Source: Fimenecus sp964614605 (GTDB lineage: Bacteria > Bacillota > Clostridia > Oscillospirales > Acutalibacteraceae). From it: DNA of 11,183 nt. Position numbers and translations under genes: made by a program. The stretch's first letter is position 1, and each line of letters opens with the position of its first letter. The stretch is from NCBI GenBank assembly GCA_964614605.1, contig CAZTLU010000047.1, forward strand, positions 1 to 11,183. Reading direction: 5' to 3'. Below, in pieces: positions 1 through 7,728 of this stretch. The notes below the pieces were generated by a model that was not told the origin of the DNA, searched no databases, and worked only from the letters and a program-made list of their open reading frames with translations.

Positions 1-461
1 GTTTGAATAAACCAAATTGCTGAATAGTCACTTTTATTATAAATGTTTGTTATAAATGCAAAATATAAAATACCGATTATGTAGATAATTAAAACGCCAA
101 GTAGTGATATGGCAAAATACTGCCAAAAAGTGCGTTTTTTAAGTTTTTCTATGATGATACTAATTATTACTGACGATATAACAAAGCCGATTATAAAGCC
201 AAAATTGGGCATTAAAACATAGCCTAATCCCCCACCGCCTGAAAAAATCGGCAAACCAATCAGTCCAAGTGCCATATAGGTTACTGTTGCAAGTGCAGAT
301 GCTCTAACAGGCAACACAAGTCCCGTAAGTAAAACAAAAAAAGTTTGTAATGTTATCGGCATTAAATTGGGCATTGGTATTCTTATAAATGAGCCTATGC
401 AAATCAAGGTGCAGAAAAGTGCTGAAAGAGTTAAGGTAACAATTAAGTTTCTTCTTTTCAT
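1..461 (-). CDS. bioY: Biotin transporter BioY (ECF S-component), 3' part cut by the window edge
   Basis: This gene encodes the biotin-binding membrane subunit (S-component) of an energy-coupling factor importer. BioY normally works with a shared EcfA/EcfA'/EcfT module, none of which is in this window. The frame is open for 153 codons from the ATG at 461 to the window edge. The protein is strongly hydrophobic. After a short basic N-terminus (MKRRN) it shows BioY hallmarks: the segment around SFIRIPMPN followed by PITLQTFFVLLTGLVLP (residues about 23-57), and the glycine-rich LIGLPIFSGGGGLGY stretch (about residues 73-87). The final 30-40 residues of a typical BioY are missing because of the window edge. 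Its ATG overlaps the TGA of the upstream biotin-ligase gene in an ATGA (458-461), so translation is probably coupled. Family membership is recognised from sequence; biotin specificity is further supported by the neighbouring ligase. Confidence 0.93.
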   Translation of the reverse strand, partial: MKRRNLIVTLTLSALFCTLICIGSFIRIPMPNLMPITLQTFFVLLTGLVLPVRASALATVTYMALGLIGLPIFSGGGGLGYVLMPNFGFIIGFVISSVIISIIIEKLKKRTFWQYFAISLLGVLIIYIIGILYFAFITNIYNKSDYSAIWFIQ

Positions 462-1228
462 TTCACCCTCACACTAACATCACCTGACGAAATTTCTTCG
501 GTTTCGCCGTGTTCATTTTTGACGAGTAAATGACAATCGTCTGTAATTTCTAAAACAGTTGCAGGTCTTAAATTTTCACCCGAAATTATGTTAATTTCTC
601 TGCCTGTGAGATATGAATATTCTTTATATCTGTTTACAAAATCGGTATCAATTCCGCTATACATATCAAAAAATCGGTTAACAACATCTGCAATGATTTT
701 TTCTTTGATATTATCTTCTGCATTTCCCGAAAAAATTGATGTTGCAATGTTTTTAATCTCACTTGGAAAACCATTTTCAGGTGCAATAACATTTATGCCA
801 ATTCCTACAACGGCATAATCAAGCATTTTTGTTGTGGGATTTACTGCCCCTTCGGTAAGAATTCCGCAGACCTTTTTACCGTCAATATAAACATCATTTA
901 CCCATTTGATTTTAACATCATCAGAGCTATATTTCATAACGGTTTCAGCAACGGCAACCGCCGCCATAACAGTTAAATTCAAGGCTTTTTCCGCAAGAAT
1001 TTCAGGGTGCAAAAGCAATGAAAAATAAACACCCGTACCGTTTGGGGAATAAAAAGAACGCCCCATTCTGCCTCTGCCACCAGTCTGGCTTTCGGCAATA
1101 ATGAGTGTGTTTTCTTTTTCGCCTTTCAAGCCCAGTTTTTTCAAATAATTATTTGTAGAATCAAGCTCAGGAAAAATTAAAATATTCAGTTTTGGGTCTA
1201 AATATTTTTCTAATATTTTCTTGTCCAA
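458..1228 (-). CDS. birA: Biotin--[acetyl-CoA-carboxylase] ligase, monofunctional (no DNA-binding domain)
   Basis: The enzyme activates biotin with ATP to biotinyl-5'-AMP and transfers it to the acceptor lysine of biotin-carboxyl-carrier domains in the cytoplasm. The 256-residue protein starts directly in the catalytic domain: ELDSTN (21-26), the ATP/biotin loop GRGRMGR (51-57), the catalytic-lysine motif KWVND (108-112), GILTE (122-126) and VGIGINV (141-147). A small SH3-like C-terminal domain follows (about 207-256). The N-terminal winged-helix domain of the bifunctional BirA repressor (about 60 residues) is absent, so this is a group I ligase that should not regulate transcription itself. 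The start codon is TTG at 1226-1228, with a GAGAGA-type ribosome binding site inside the end of the NUDIX gene. That gene's stop codon lies only 2 bp upstream. The stop codon overlaps the bioY ATG. Symbols birA or bpl would both fit. Confidence 0.93.
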   Translation of the reverse strand: MDKKILEKYLDPKLNILIFPELDSTNNYLKKLGLKGEKENTLIIAESQTGGRGRMGRSFYSPNGTGVYFSLLLHPEILAEKALNLTVMAAVAVAETVMKYSSDDVKIKWVNDVYIDGKKVCGILTEGAVNPTTKMLDYAVVGIGINVIAPENGFPSEIKNIATSIFSGNAEDNIKEKIIADVVNRFFDMYSGIDTDFVNRYKEYSYLTGREINIISGENLRPATVLEITDDCHLLVKNEHGETEEISSGDVSVRVK

Positions 1229-1230
1229 AA

Positions 1231-1719
1231 TTATTCTCTCTCATTTGACACAATATGCACGATTTCTTTTGGCATAGTCTTCAAAAATTCTTTCATAAAA
1301 GTAGGGAATGCTTTATAATTGTCTAAATCTACAATAGGAATCCAATGCACCGTTTCTTTAAAACCACCACTTGTGTAGCTTTCACTATTCAATTCTTTTG
1401 TTCCTCTTGGTTTCATCAAATAATAAAATGCTACTTCGTGACAAAGTGTATCGGGTTGTGTTCCGCCATCACCATAAAAGAAGTTTTCGTGAATTACAGC
1501 TAATCTGTCAACATCATAATTTACGCCTGTTTCTTCAAAAACTTCTCTTTTTACAGCATCTTCTGATGACTCGTTCATATGTACTGCACCACCGATTGAA
1601 TATAAATAATCAGCCGTTTCATTGCCTGCAAAAAGAACGCAATTATCTTCAACAATTATTGCTGCTGCACGATAACGAAACCAATTATTTTCTTTTGTAA
1701 AACCACAATCAAATGTCAT
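1231..1719 (-). CDS. NUDIX hydrolase of unknown substrate
   Basis: This is a 162-residue single-domain NUDIX pyrophosphohydrolase, expected to be cytoplasmic and Mg-dependent and to cleave a nucleoside diphosphate linked to another group X. The Nudix box is complete and matches GX5EX7REUXEEXGU: G44, E50, R58-E59, E62-E63 and G65-V66. The metal ligands are therefore all present. The substrate cannot be read from the sequence. The ATG at 1717-1719 is preceded by AGGTGG at a normal distance. It is the first gene behind a near-consensus promoter and is followed after 2 bp by the biotin ligase, so it appears to be the leading gene of a NUDIX-ligase-bioY operon. A link to biotin metabolism, for example clearing biotinyl-AMP or another adenylylated compound, would be pure inference. 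A general housekeeping role is equally possible. Confidence 0.9.
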   Translation of the reverse strand: MTFDCGFTKENNWFRYRAAAIIVEDNCVLFAGNETADYLYSIGGAVHMNESSEDAVKREVFEETGVNYDVDRLAVIHENFFYGDGGTQPDTLCHEVAFYYLMKPRGTKELNSESYTSGGFKETVHWIPIVDLDNYKAFPTFMKEFLKTMPKEIVHIVSNERE

Positions 1720-1751
1720 ATGAACACCACCTAATAAATTAACTTTTCCTA

Positions 1752-1780
1752 ATTATATATAAAAATCAACTTGTAGTCAA
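1752..1780 (-). promoter_or_regulatory. Sigma-A promoter of the NUDIX-birA-bioY operon
   Basis: On the minus strand there is a -35 TTGACT (1775-1780), a 17-bp spacer and a perfect -10 TATAAT (1752-1757). The predicted start lies near 1745, leaving a leader of only about 25 nt before the NUDIX ATG. There is no room for a riboswitch, and I see no BirA-type operator. Confidence 0.8.
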
Positions 1781-1790
1781 ATACTTTGTA

Positions 1791-1823
1791 TAATAAAAGC
1801 GGTGAAGGAATCCCTCCACCGCT
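1791..1823 (-). terminator. Probable rho-independent terminator of the malQ-glgP transcript
   Basis: Read on the minus strand, a stem of 7 bp, one mismatch and 3 bp (arms AGCGGTG and CACCGCT, loop GATT) is followed at once by TTTATTATA. It begins about 50 bp after the glgP stop codon and just before the next promoter. The hairpin is supplied by the repeat element, so the repeat probably doubles as the terminator. Confidence 0.65.
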
Positions 1824-1856
1824 AAAGCGGTCCCCCTCCCTTTGACAAGGGAGGCT
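1798..1856. repeat. Composite three-hairpin repeat element (REP/MITE-like)
   Basis: Three adjacent inverted repeats lie in 59 bp. AGCGGTG (1798-1804) pairs with CACCGCT (1817-1823), with three more inner pairs. ACCGCT (1818-1823) pairs with AGCGGT (1826-1831) and shares its left arm with the first hairpin, so these two are mutually exclusive. CCTCCCTT (1835-1842) pairs perfectly with AAGGGAGG (1847-1854) around a TGAC loop. The ends are AGC and GCT. From memory, elements of the form AGCCTCCCTTGTCAAAGGGA, then a variable hairpin, then GGAGGGATTCC, recur in many Oscillospiraceae genomes. A second copy is not present in this window, so the repetitive nature rests on that recollection. It is much more GC-rich than the flanking intergenic DNA. 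Confidence 0.65.
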
Positions 1857-1875
1857 ATCACAGCCTTAAAAAATT

Positions 1876-4224
1876 TCATATGTGCCAGATTTCTTTTGCG
1901 TACTCTGCGATTGTTCTGTCTGAAGAGAACTTACCCGCATTGCACATATTAAGCCAACATTTTTTATAAAATTCTTTTTTATCCTTATAGTCAGAATTAA
2001 CTCGTTTTTTGGTTTCAAGATAGTTATTGAAATCAAGCAACAAATAATAGTGGTCGGGCTCATGCCACGAAGCACCTTTGAGAATGGAGTTATAAAGCTC
2101 TTTGAAGATTTTTGTTCTGTTATCTTTTAAAGTGCCGTCAACCAATGCATCAAGAACTCGTTTGATTTTTTCGTCATTCTCATAAAGATTTTCAGACGAA
2201 TAATAATCTTTTACTTTTTCAATATCTTCAACACGTGCACCGAAAATATAGTTATTCTCTTCACCTGTTTCTTCAACGATTTCAATATTAGCGCCGTCAT
2301 AAGTTCCGAGCGTTACCGCTCCGTTAAGCATGAGCTTCATATTACCTGTTCCGCTTGCTTCTGTACCTGCTGTGGAAATCTGTTCGCTGACATCGGCGGC
2401 AGCAACAAGCTTTTCGGCATAAGAAACATTGTAATTCTTAACGAAAACAACCTTGATATATTTTGAAACAACTTTATCCTTTTCAATAAGCTTTGCGATT
2501 TCGTTAATCAATTTGATTATACCCTTTGCACGAGCATAACCAGGTGCTGACTTTGCACCGAAAATAAAGGTTGTGGGAACAAAATCCGTAAGTGTACCCT
2601 CTTTGATTTCAAAATACAATTCAAGAATTGCAAGAGCATTGAGGAATTGACGCTTATACTCGTGAAGTCGTTTAATCTGAATATCAAAAATACTGTTGGG
2701 GTCGATTTTTACGCCGTCGTGTTGCTCAACAAACTCTGCCAATTGCTTTTTCTTTGTTTCTTTAATCTCAATAAAACGATTTAAGATTTCTTCGTTATCT
2801 GCATATTGTTCAAGTTTTTTAAGCTTGTCAAGGTCTGTAGCCCATTCATCAGAGCCTAAAAGCTCAGTAATTAGCGCTGATAATTCACGGTTGCAAAGGA
2901 GTAACCAACGGCGTTGTGTGATACCGTTTGTTTTATTCCGGAACTTGTCGGGATACAGTTCATACCAATCTTTAAGCACATTGGTTTTAAGAATATCCGT
3001 ATGAATTCTTGCTACACCGTTAACATATTTTGAGCAGAAAACAGCCATATATGCCATATGCACTCTTTTATCCTGAATGATATACATTGTTTCTGCAGAT
3101 TCTTCGGGTACATTCAATTTTTTAAGCTCTTTTTTGAGCATTTTATCAAGCTTTTTAATGATATTTAAAACTTGGGGTATTGTATTACGAATCAGCTTTA
3201 AATCCCACTTTTCAAGAGCCTCTTGCATAATGGTGTGATTTGTATAATTGAACACATTTTTAGTAATTTCAAAGGCATCGTCGAAGTTAACGCCTTCATT
3301 TTCGGTGAGAAGTCTTATAAGCTCGGGAATTGAAATTACGGGATGAGTGTCATTGAGCTGAATTGTCACAAAATCAGCGAATTTGCTGAAATCCTTGCCG
3401 TGAATTCGCTTGTATTTTCTTATAATATCCTGAAGTGATGCGCTTGAAAAGAAATACTGCTGTTTAAGACGAAGCTTCTTACCTTCATTATTATCATCAT
3501 TTGGATAAAGCACACGCGAAATATCTTCAGCACGATTTTTGAGCGCTACCGATTTATCATATTTCTGCTCATTGAACAAATCAAAATCGAATGGCACAAG
3601 AGATTCTGCCTGCCAAAGACGAAGTGTACCTACATTATCCGTACCGTAACCGATAACGGGCATATCATAGGGCACAGCTTTAACTGACATATCCTTGAAA
3701 TCAACAGTTACTGCATCACCCTCACAACGAATTGACCAAGGGTCGCCCCAGCGTGTCCAGTCGTCAGGCTCTTCGGTCTGAAATCCGTTTTCAAAATCCT
3801 GTTTGAAAAGTCCGTATTTATAGCGAATTCCGTAGCCGTCAAGAGCAATGTTAAGGGTTGCGGCACTATCAAGGAAGCAAGCGGCAAGACGACCTAAACC
3901 GCCGTTACCGAGTGCTGCATCTTCAACATCTTCAAGAGCTTTGAGGGAAACACCGTATTCGTTTAAATCCTTTTCAATTTCGTCATAAACACCTTTTGAA
4001 ACAAGGTTATTGTGAACCATTCTTCCCACCAAAAATTCAGCAGAAAAATAGTATGCGGTTCTCTCAGCAATTCTCTTTTTTCGGCTATTCATCCAATCAT
4101 CAGAGATATAGCCCATTACAGAAGCCGAAATTACATCGTGCAATTCATAGGGTGTAAGCTCATTTATTTCTTTTAAATATTTTCTTTTGGCAAGCAATGC
4201 CGCCTCTTTAACAATTTCAGTCAT
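1876..4224 (-). CDS. glgP: Glycogen/maltodextrin phosphorylase (GT35)
   Basis: This PLP-dependent enzyme phosphorolyses alpha-1,4-glucan ends to glucose-1-phosphate in the cytoplasm. The 782-residue protein is full length for a bacterial GT35 phosphorylase. Visible family blocks are LGNGGLGRLAACFLDS (105-120), RVLYPNDD (237-244), NDTHP (291-295), YTNHT (327-331), KTNGITQRRW (431-440), RLHEYKRQ (519-526), and the cofactor site EASGTGNMK (622-630), with K630 the expected Schiff-base lysine. The N-terminal phosphorylation and AMP-control regions of animal enzymes are not recognisable. The ATG directly abuts the malQ stop (TAAATG), with an AGAGG ribosome binding site inside the end of malQ, so it is the last gene of the cluster. 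Context, with a sugar importer and MalQ but no glycogen synthase or branching enzyme here, suggests that imported maltodextrin is the main substrate. malP would then be the functional name. Confidence 0.96.
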   Translation of the reverse strand: MTEIVKEAALLAKRKYLKEINELTPYELHDVISASVMGYISDDWMNSRKKRIAERTAYYFSAEFLVGRMVHNNLVSKGVYDEIEKDLNEYGVSLKALEDVEDAALGNGGLGRLAACFLDSAATLNIALDGYGIRYKYGLFKQDFENGFQTEEPDDWTRWGDPWSIRCEGDAVTVDFKDMSVKAVPYDMPVIGYGTDNVGTLRLWQAESLVPFDFDLFNEQKYDKSVALKNRAEDISRVLYPNDDNNEGKKLRLKQQYFFSSASLQDIIRKYKRIHGKDFSKFADFVTIQLNDTHPVISIPELIRLLTENEGVNFDDAFEITKNVFNYTNHTIMQEALEKWDLKLIRNTIPQVLNIIKKLDKMLKKELKKLNVPEESAETMYIIQDKRVHMAYMAVFCSKYVNGVARIHTDILKTNVLKDWYELYPDKFRNKTNGITQRRWLLLCNRELSALITELLGSDEWATDLDKLKKLEQYADNEEILNRFIEIKETKKKQLAEFVEQHDGVKIDPNSIFDIQIKRLHEYKRQFLNALAILELYFEIKEGTLTDFVPTTFIFGAKSAPGYARAKGIIKLINEIAKLIEKDKVVSKYIKVVFVKNYNVSYAEKLVAAADVSEQISTAGTEASGTGNMKLMLNGAVTLGTYDGANIEIVEETGEENNYIFGARVEDIEKVKDYYSSENLYENDEKIKRVLDALVDGTLKDNRTKIFKELYNSILKGASWHEPDHYYLLLDFNNYLETKKRVNSDYKDKKEFYKKCWLNMCNAGKFSSDRTIAEYAKEIWHI

Positions 4225-5721
4225 TTATTTGCCTCTTTTCTTTGAGGGTATTCTTTTATATAAAGCAGTATAATACTTAACTTTTTCAGCTAATTCGTCA
4301 GTAATATAATCGGACTTTGCGCGCCATTGCCAATTATCTTTAGTGGTTGACGGGAAGTTCATTCTCGCCTCACTGCCAAGTCCTAATAAATCCTGCATTG
4401 TGACGATTGCAGTATCTGCATTGCTTGACCAGACGGCTTTCATCATGCCCCAGTTATAACCTTCTCGACGTGTAAGACGAAGATACTCGCGCGCTCTTTT
4501 ACGGGTTGAGCACGGTGCACTTTTCGTCATATAGCCAATGATTGTATCATTGTCGTGAGTACCTGCATACGCAACAGAATTTTTTGTGATATTATGAAGA
4601 TTATAATCATTATCTTCATCAGTATCAAATGCAAATTGAAGAACTTTCATACCGGGATATTTGCTTTGTTTAAGCATTTTTTTTACTGCGGGAGTTAAAA
4701 ATCCTAAATCCTCGGCAATGATATTCTTTTTGCCTAAATCCCGCTCAATTTCGTGGAAGAATTCAATGCCGGGGCCCTTACGCCATTCACCGATTTTTGC
4801 AGTTTCTGAATCGGCAGGAATACAGTAGTAGGATTCAAATCCTCTGAAATGGTCGATACGGATTACGTCACACATTTTACATTGGTGCTCAATTCGTTTT
4901 TTCCACCAAGAATATCCGTCTTTTTTCATATAATCCCAATCATAAAGAGGATTTCCCCACAACTGACCGTCATCGGTAAATGCGTCAGGCGGACAACCTG
5001 CAACTTCGATAGGATTGCAATCTTCATCAAGTAAAAACTGTTTTGGATTTGCCCACACATCTGCACTGTCGCCAGCAACATATATGGGAATATCACCAAT
5101 TATTTTAACTCCGTTTGTGTTGGCATAAGCTTTTAACTTATTCCATTGAACAAAAAAGAAATACTGAACTGTTTTTTGGAATTCAATTTCCTCTTCAAGT
5201 TCATTTTTGGCAGAATTGAGTGCTGACTTTTTTCGGAGTTTTATGTCAACATCCCACTCTTTCCACGCTTTACCGTTATATTTTTCTTTAAAAGCCATAT
5301 AAAGTGCAAAGTCCTCAAGCCAAAAATCATTTTCAGCACAAAAAATTTTATAACTTGAAGCATTTTTGTCAAAGGCGTTGTAAGCCTTTTTCAAGACCTC
5401 AAATCTGTTATCATAAACCTTTTCAAAATCGACTTTTTCGGGATTTTTACCCCAATCGATATTATTATAATCGTTTTCATTCAACAGACCGTCATCGCAA
5501 AGAGTTTCAAAGTCTATAAAATAAGGATTGCCCGCAAAGGTTGAAAAGGACTGATAGGGCGAATCACCGTAGCTTGTAGGACAAAGGGGTAAAACCTGCC
5601 AATAGGTCTGCCCTGCCGCTTTTAAGAAATCAACAAAATTATATGCTTCTTTACCCAAGGTGCCGATACCCGTTTTTCCCGGTAAAGAGGATATGTGCAT
5701 TAAGACGCCACTTGTTCTCAT
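4225..5721 (-). CDS. malQ: 4-alpha-glucanotransferase (amylomaltase, GH77)
   Basis: This cytoplasmic enzyme transfers alpha-1,4-glucan segments between maltodextrins, releasing glucose and making longer chains that phosphorylase can use. The 498-residue length is typical of the compact amylomaltases. The N-terminal block RTSGVLMHISSLPG (2-15) is a GH77 hallmark. The catalytic residues are visible: nucleophile D290 in RIDHFRG, acid/base E337 in AEDLG, and transition-state stabiliser D390 in THDND. The conserved C-terminal block runs MNFPST to NWQWR (454-467). The ATG at 5719-5721 has a GAGGTGA ribosome binding site at good spacing and lies behind its own promoter. It is followed without a gap by glgP. 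No sign of truncation or frameshift. Confidence 0.96.
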   Translation of the reverse strand: MRTSGVLMHISSLPGKTGIGTLGKEAYNFVDFLKAAGQTYWQVLPLCPTSYGDSPYQSFSTFAGNPYFIDFETLCDDGLLNENDYNNIDWGKNPEKVDFEKVYDNRFEVLKKAYNAFDKNASSYKIFCAENDFWLEDFALYMAFKEKYNGKAWKEWDVDIKLRKKSALNSAKNELEEEIEFQKTVQYFFFVQWNKLKAYANTNGVKIIGDIPIYVAGDSADVWANPKQFLLDEDCNPIEVAGCPPDAFTDDGQLWGNPLYDWDYMKKDGYSWWKKRIEHQCKMCDVIRIDHFRGFESYYCIPADSETAKIGEWRKGPGIEFFHEIERDLGKKNIIAEDLGFLTPAVKKMLKQSKYPGMKVLQFAFDTDEDNDYNLHNITKNSVAYAGTHDNDTIIGYMTKSAPCSTRKRAREYLRLTRREGYNWGMMKAVWSSNADTAIVTMQDLLGLGSEARMNFPSTTKDNWQWRAKSDYITDELAEKVKYYTALYKRIPSKKRGK

Positions 5722-5760
5722 AAAATCACCTCAAAGGTTCGCGTTTTCTCACCTTTATAA

Positions 5761-5789
5761 AATATATAATTTTTAGAGAAAAATGTCAA
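5761..5789 (-). promoter_or_regulatory. Internal sigma-A promoter driving malQ-glgP
   Basis: On the minus strand there is a perfect -35 TTGACA (5784-5789), a 17-bp spacer and a -10 TATATT (5761-5766). A TATAAA lies slightly further downstream. The -35 hexamer includes the TGA stop codon of the ABC ATPase gene (5786-5788). The predicted start is near 5753, about 30 nt before the malQ ATG. I see no terminator between malK and this promoter, so read-through from the transporter operon is also likely. Confidence 0.7.
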
Positions 5790-6883
5790 TCACAAATGAG
5801 TCTTTCGTTCATTTTATCAAACAAATGAATTTTATCGGTGTTAATTTTAAGATGACATACTTTTTCACTTTGCACCTCTGTATTTGACGGTACATTTGCA
5901 ACAAATTTGTTACCGCACAAATTACCGTAAAGATAATAGTCTGCACCCGTCATTTCCGCAATATCAACATACAGACTTATGACATCTTTGCTCTCTACCT
6001 TTTTACTTATTGATAAATCTTCGGGGCGAATGCCAAAAATTACTGTTTTGTTTTCATAAATAATAAGGTAATCTTTCATGCGTGTAGGCAAACTTATTTC
6101 ATAATCTTCGAATACCGCATAATAATCGTCACCGTTTTTCTTAATTTTACATTCGACAAAATTCATTTGTGGTGAACCGATAAAACCTGCAACAAACATA
6201 TTTTTAGGGTGATTATAAAGCATTTGAGGAGTGTCAAACTGCATTATTTCGCCGTTTCTCATAACCACAATTCTATCTGCCATTGTCATAGCTTCGGTCT
6301 GGTCGTGGGTAACATAAACAAATGTGGTTTGCAGTTCTTTGTGAAGCATTGAAATTCGGCTTCGCATTTCTGTTCGCAGCTTTGCGTCAAGGTTTGAAAG
6401 CGGCTCGTCAAGAAGAAAAACCGCAGGTTCACGAACCATTGCTCTGCCAAGGGCTACACGTTGACGCTGACCGCCTGAAAGTGCACGGGGTTTACGGTTT
6501 AAATACCCCTCAATGTCAAGCATTTTTGCCGCGGCACGAACCTTTTTGTCAATTTCATCCTTCGGAACTTTTCGGTTTTTAAGTCCAAACGCCATATTTT
6601 TATATACGGACATATGAGGATAAAGCGCATAGCTTTGAAATACCATTGCTATGTCACGGTCTTTTGGTGACACATCATTTACAAGTCTGTCACCGATATA
6701 TAGCTCACCGTCAGTAATTTCTTCAAGCCCTGCAATCATTCGCAGTGTTGTTGATTTGCCACAGCCTGAAGGACCAACAAGAATTATAAATTCCTTATCA
6801 TTGAATTCAAGATTCAAATCATCAATTACTGTTATGCCGTCTTCATAGGTTTTTTTTATATTTTTTAATGATATTGATGCCAT
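5786..6883 (-). CDS. malK: Sugar ABC transporter ATPase, MalK/MsmX/UgpC type
   Basis: This is the cytoplasmic ATP-hydrolysing subunit that powers the CUT1 sugar importer encoded just upstream. The 365-residue protein has a complete ATPase domain: Walker A GPSGCGKST (37-45), Q-loop Q83, signature LSGGQ (135-139), Walker B VFLLDEP (155-161) and switch histidine H193. A C-terminal TOBE/OB-fold region with FGIRPEDL (283-290) follows, as in MalK, MsmX and UgpC. Family members are often shared between several importers, so the substrate comes from context (permeases next door, malQ-glgP downstream) and not from this sequence. The ATG at 6881-6883 has an AAAGGA ribosome binding site and follows the second permease gene after 5 bp. 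Confidence 0.95.
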   Translation of the reverse strand: MASISLKNIKKTYEDGITVIDDLNLEFNDKEFIILVGPSGCGKSTTLRMIAGLEEITDGELYIGDRLVNDVSPKDRDIAMVFQSYALYPHMSVYKNMAFGLKNRKVPKDEIDKKVRAAAKMLDIEGYLNRKPRALSGGQRQRVALGRAMVREPAVFLLDEPLSNLDAKLRTEMRSRISMLHKELQTTFVYVTHDQTEAMTMADRIVVMRNGEIMQFDTPQMLYNHPKNMFVAGFIGSPQMNFVECKIKKNGDDYYAVFEDYEISLPTRMKDYLIIYENKTVIFGIRPEDLSISKKVESKDVISLYVDIAEMTGADYYLYGNLCGNKFVANVPSNTEVQSEKVCHLKINTDKIHLFDKMNERLICD

Positions 6884-6888
6884 TTATA

Positions 6889-7728
6889 TTATCCTTTCAC
6901 CGCACCGTCAATAACGCCCTTGATGATATACTTTTGACAGAACAGATAGAAAATTATTATAGGAATAATAGCAAGTACAAGCATTGCCATAAAGCCGCCC
7001 CAATCTATTGAGCCGTAAGCGCCTTGCATTGTAAGCTGAATTGCAACAGATAAGGTTTTATTCCCTGAACCCAACAATAAATATGGTAACAGAAAGTCGT
7101 TCCAAATCCACATTGCTGTGAGAATTGCAACAGTAATTGCTGTAGGCTTTAATATGGGAAAAACAACATAAAAAAATGTTTTTATCGGGTTACAGCCGTC
7201 AATCATTGCCGCTTCTTCAATTTCACGAGGCAAGCTTTTAATAAAACCGCTGAACATAAACACCGCCAGTCCTGAACCAAAGCCAAGATATACGGGAATT
7301 ATACCTAAAACGCTGTTAAGTCCCAACTTATAGCATACCCATGTCATTGTGAACATAACCATCTGAAACGGTACAATCATACTAAAAAGAAAAAGATAAT
7401 AAATTACTTTATTAAGCTTTGATTTTACTCTTGTGATATACCACGCGGTCATTGAAGTGAAAATTACTATTGCTGCCACAGAACCAACGGTTATAATTAA
7501 AGTTCTTAAAAATGCGCCTAATATTCCCGATGTTTCAATGCCGTTTATATAGTTCTCTACACCTACAAAGGTGTCACTGTCGGGCAAACTAAAAGGGTCG
7601 CTGACAATATTAAACCTTGATTTAAATGAATTCATCACAACAAGGTAAATCGGGAACAGAAACACAAAGGACAAAAGAAGTAAAACTGAAAATGAAAAGC
7701 CATTGTTAAGCCTTTTTTTAGTTCTCAT
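6889..7728 (-). CDS. Sugar ABC transporter permease, MalG type (CUT1)
   Basis: This is one of the two membrane subunits that form the translocation channel. It has 279 residues and about six hydrophobic segments (roughly 12-33, 74-96, 108-130, 140-163, 190-212 and 245-266). The cytoplasmic EAA loop that docks to the ATPase runs EEAAMIDGCNPIK to VVFP (171-191). The C-terminus ends in GVIDGAVKG, the usual ending of MalG-like subunits. Its ATG overlaps the TAA of the preceding permease gene in TAATG, with GAGG 10 nt upstream, indicating translational coupling of the heterodimer partners. Substrate is not readable from the permease itself. A maltodextrin importer is inferred from malQ and glgP downstream. 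Confidence 0.93.
   Translation of the reverse strand: MRTKKRLNNGFSFSVLLLLSFVFLFPIYLVVMNSFKSRFNIVSDPFSLPDSDTFVGVENYINGIETSGILGAFLRTLIITVGSVAAIVIFTSMTAWYITRVKSKLNKVIYYLFLFSMIVPFQMVMFTMTWVCYKLGLNSVLGIIPVYLGFGSGLAVFMFSGFIKSLPREIEEAAMIDGCNPIKTFFYVVFPILKPTAITVAILTAMWIWNDFLLPYLLLGSGNKTLSVAIQLTMQGAYGSIDWGGFMAMLVLAIIPIIIFYLFCQKYIIKGVIDGAVKG

Noticed and set aside
1371..1700. 109-codon plus-strand open frame opposite the NUDIX gene
   Set aside because: It is antisense to an intact Nudix box gene. The Leu/His/Gln-rich composition is typical of a shadow frame.
1720..1800. Possible riboswitch or BirA operator upstream of the biotin operon
   Set aside because: The leader after the promoter is about 25 nt and no long spaced dyad typical of a BirA site is visible.
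1798..1856. CRISPR repeat or small RNA gene
   Set aside because: It is a single copy with no spacers and no promoter of its own. The hairpin architecture fits a REP/MITE-like element and terminator better.
5740..5785. Terminator after the ABC ATPase gene (TTTTCTC/GAGAAAA inverted repeat)
   Set aside because: The arms are A/T-rich with a loop of more than 20 nt and no following U-run. The segment is better explained as the malQ promoter.
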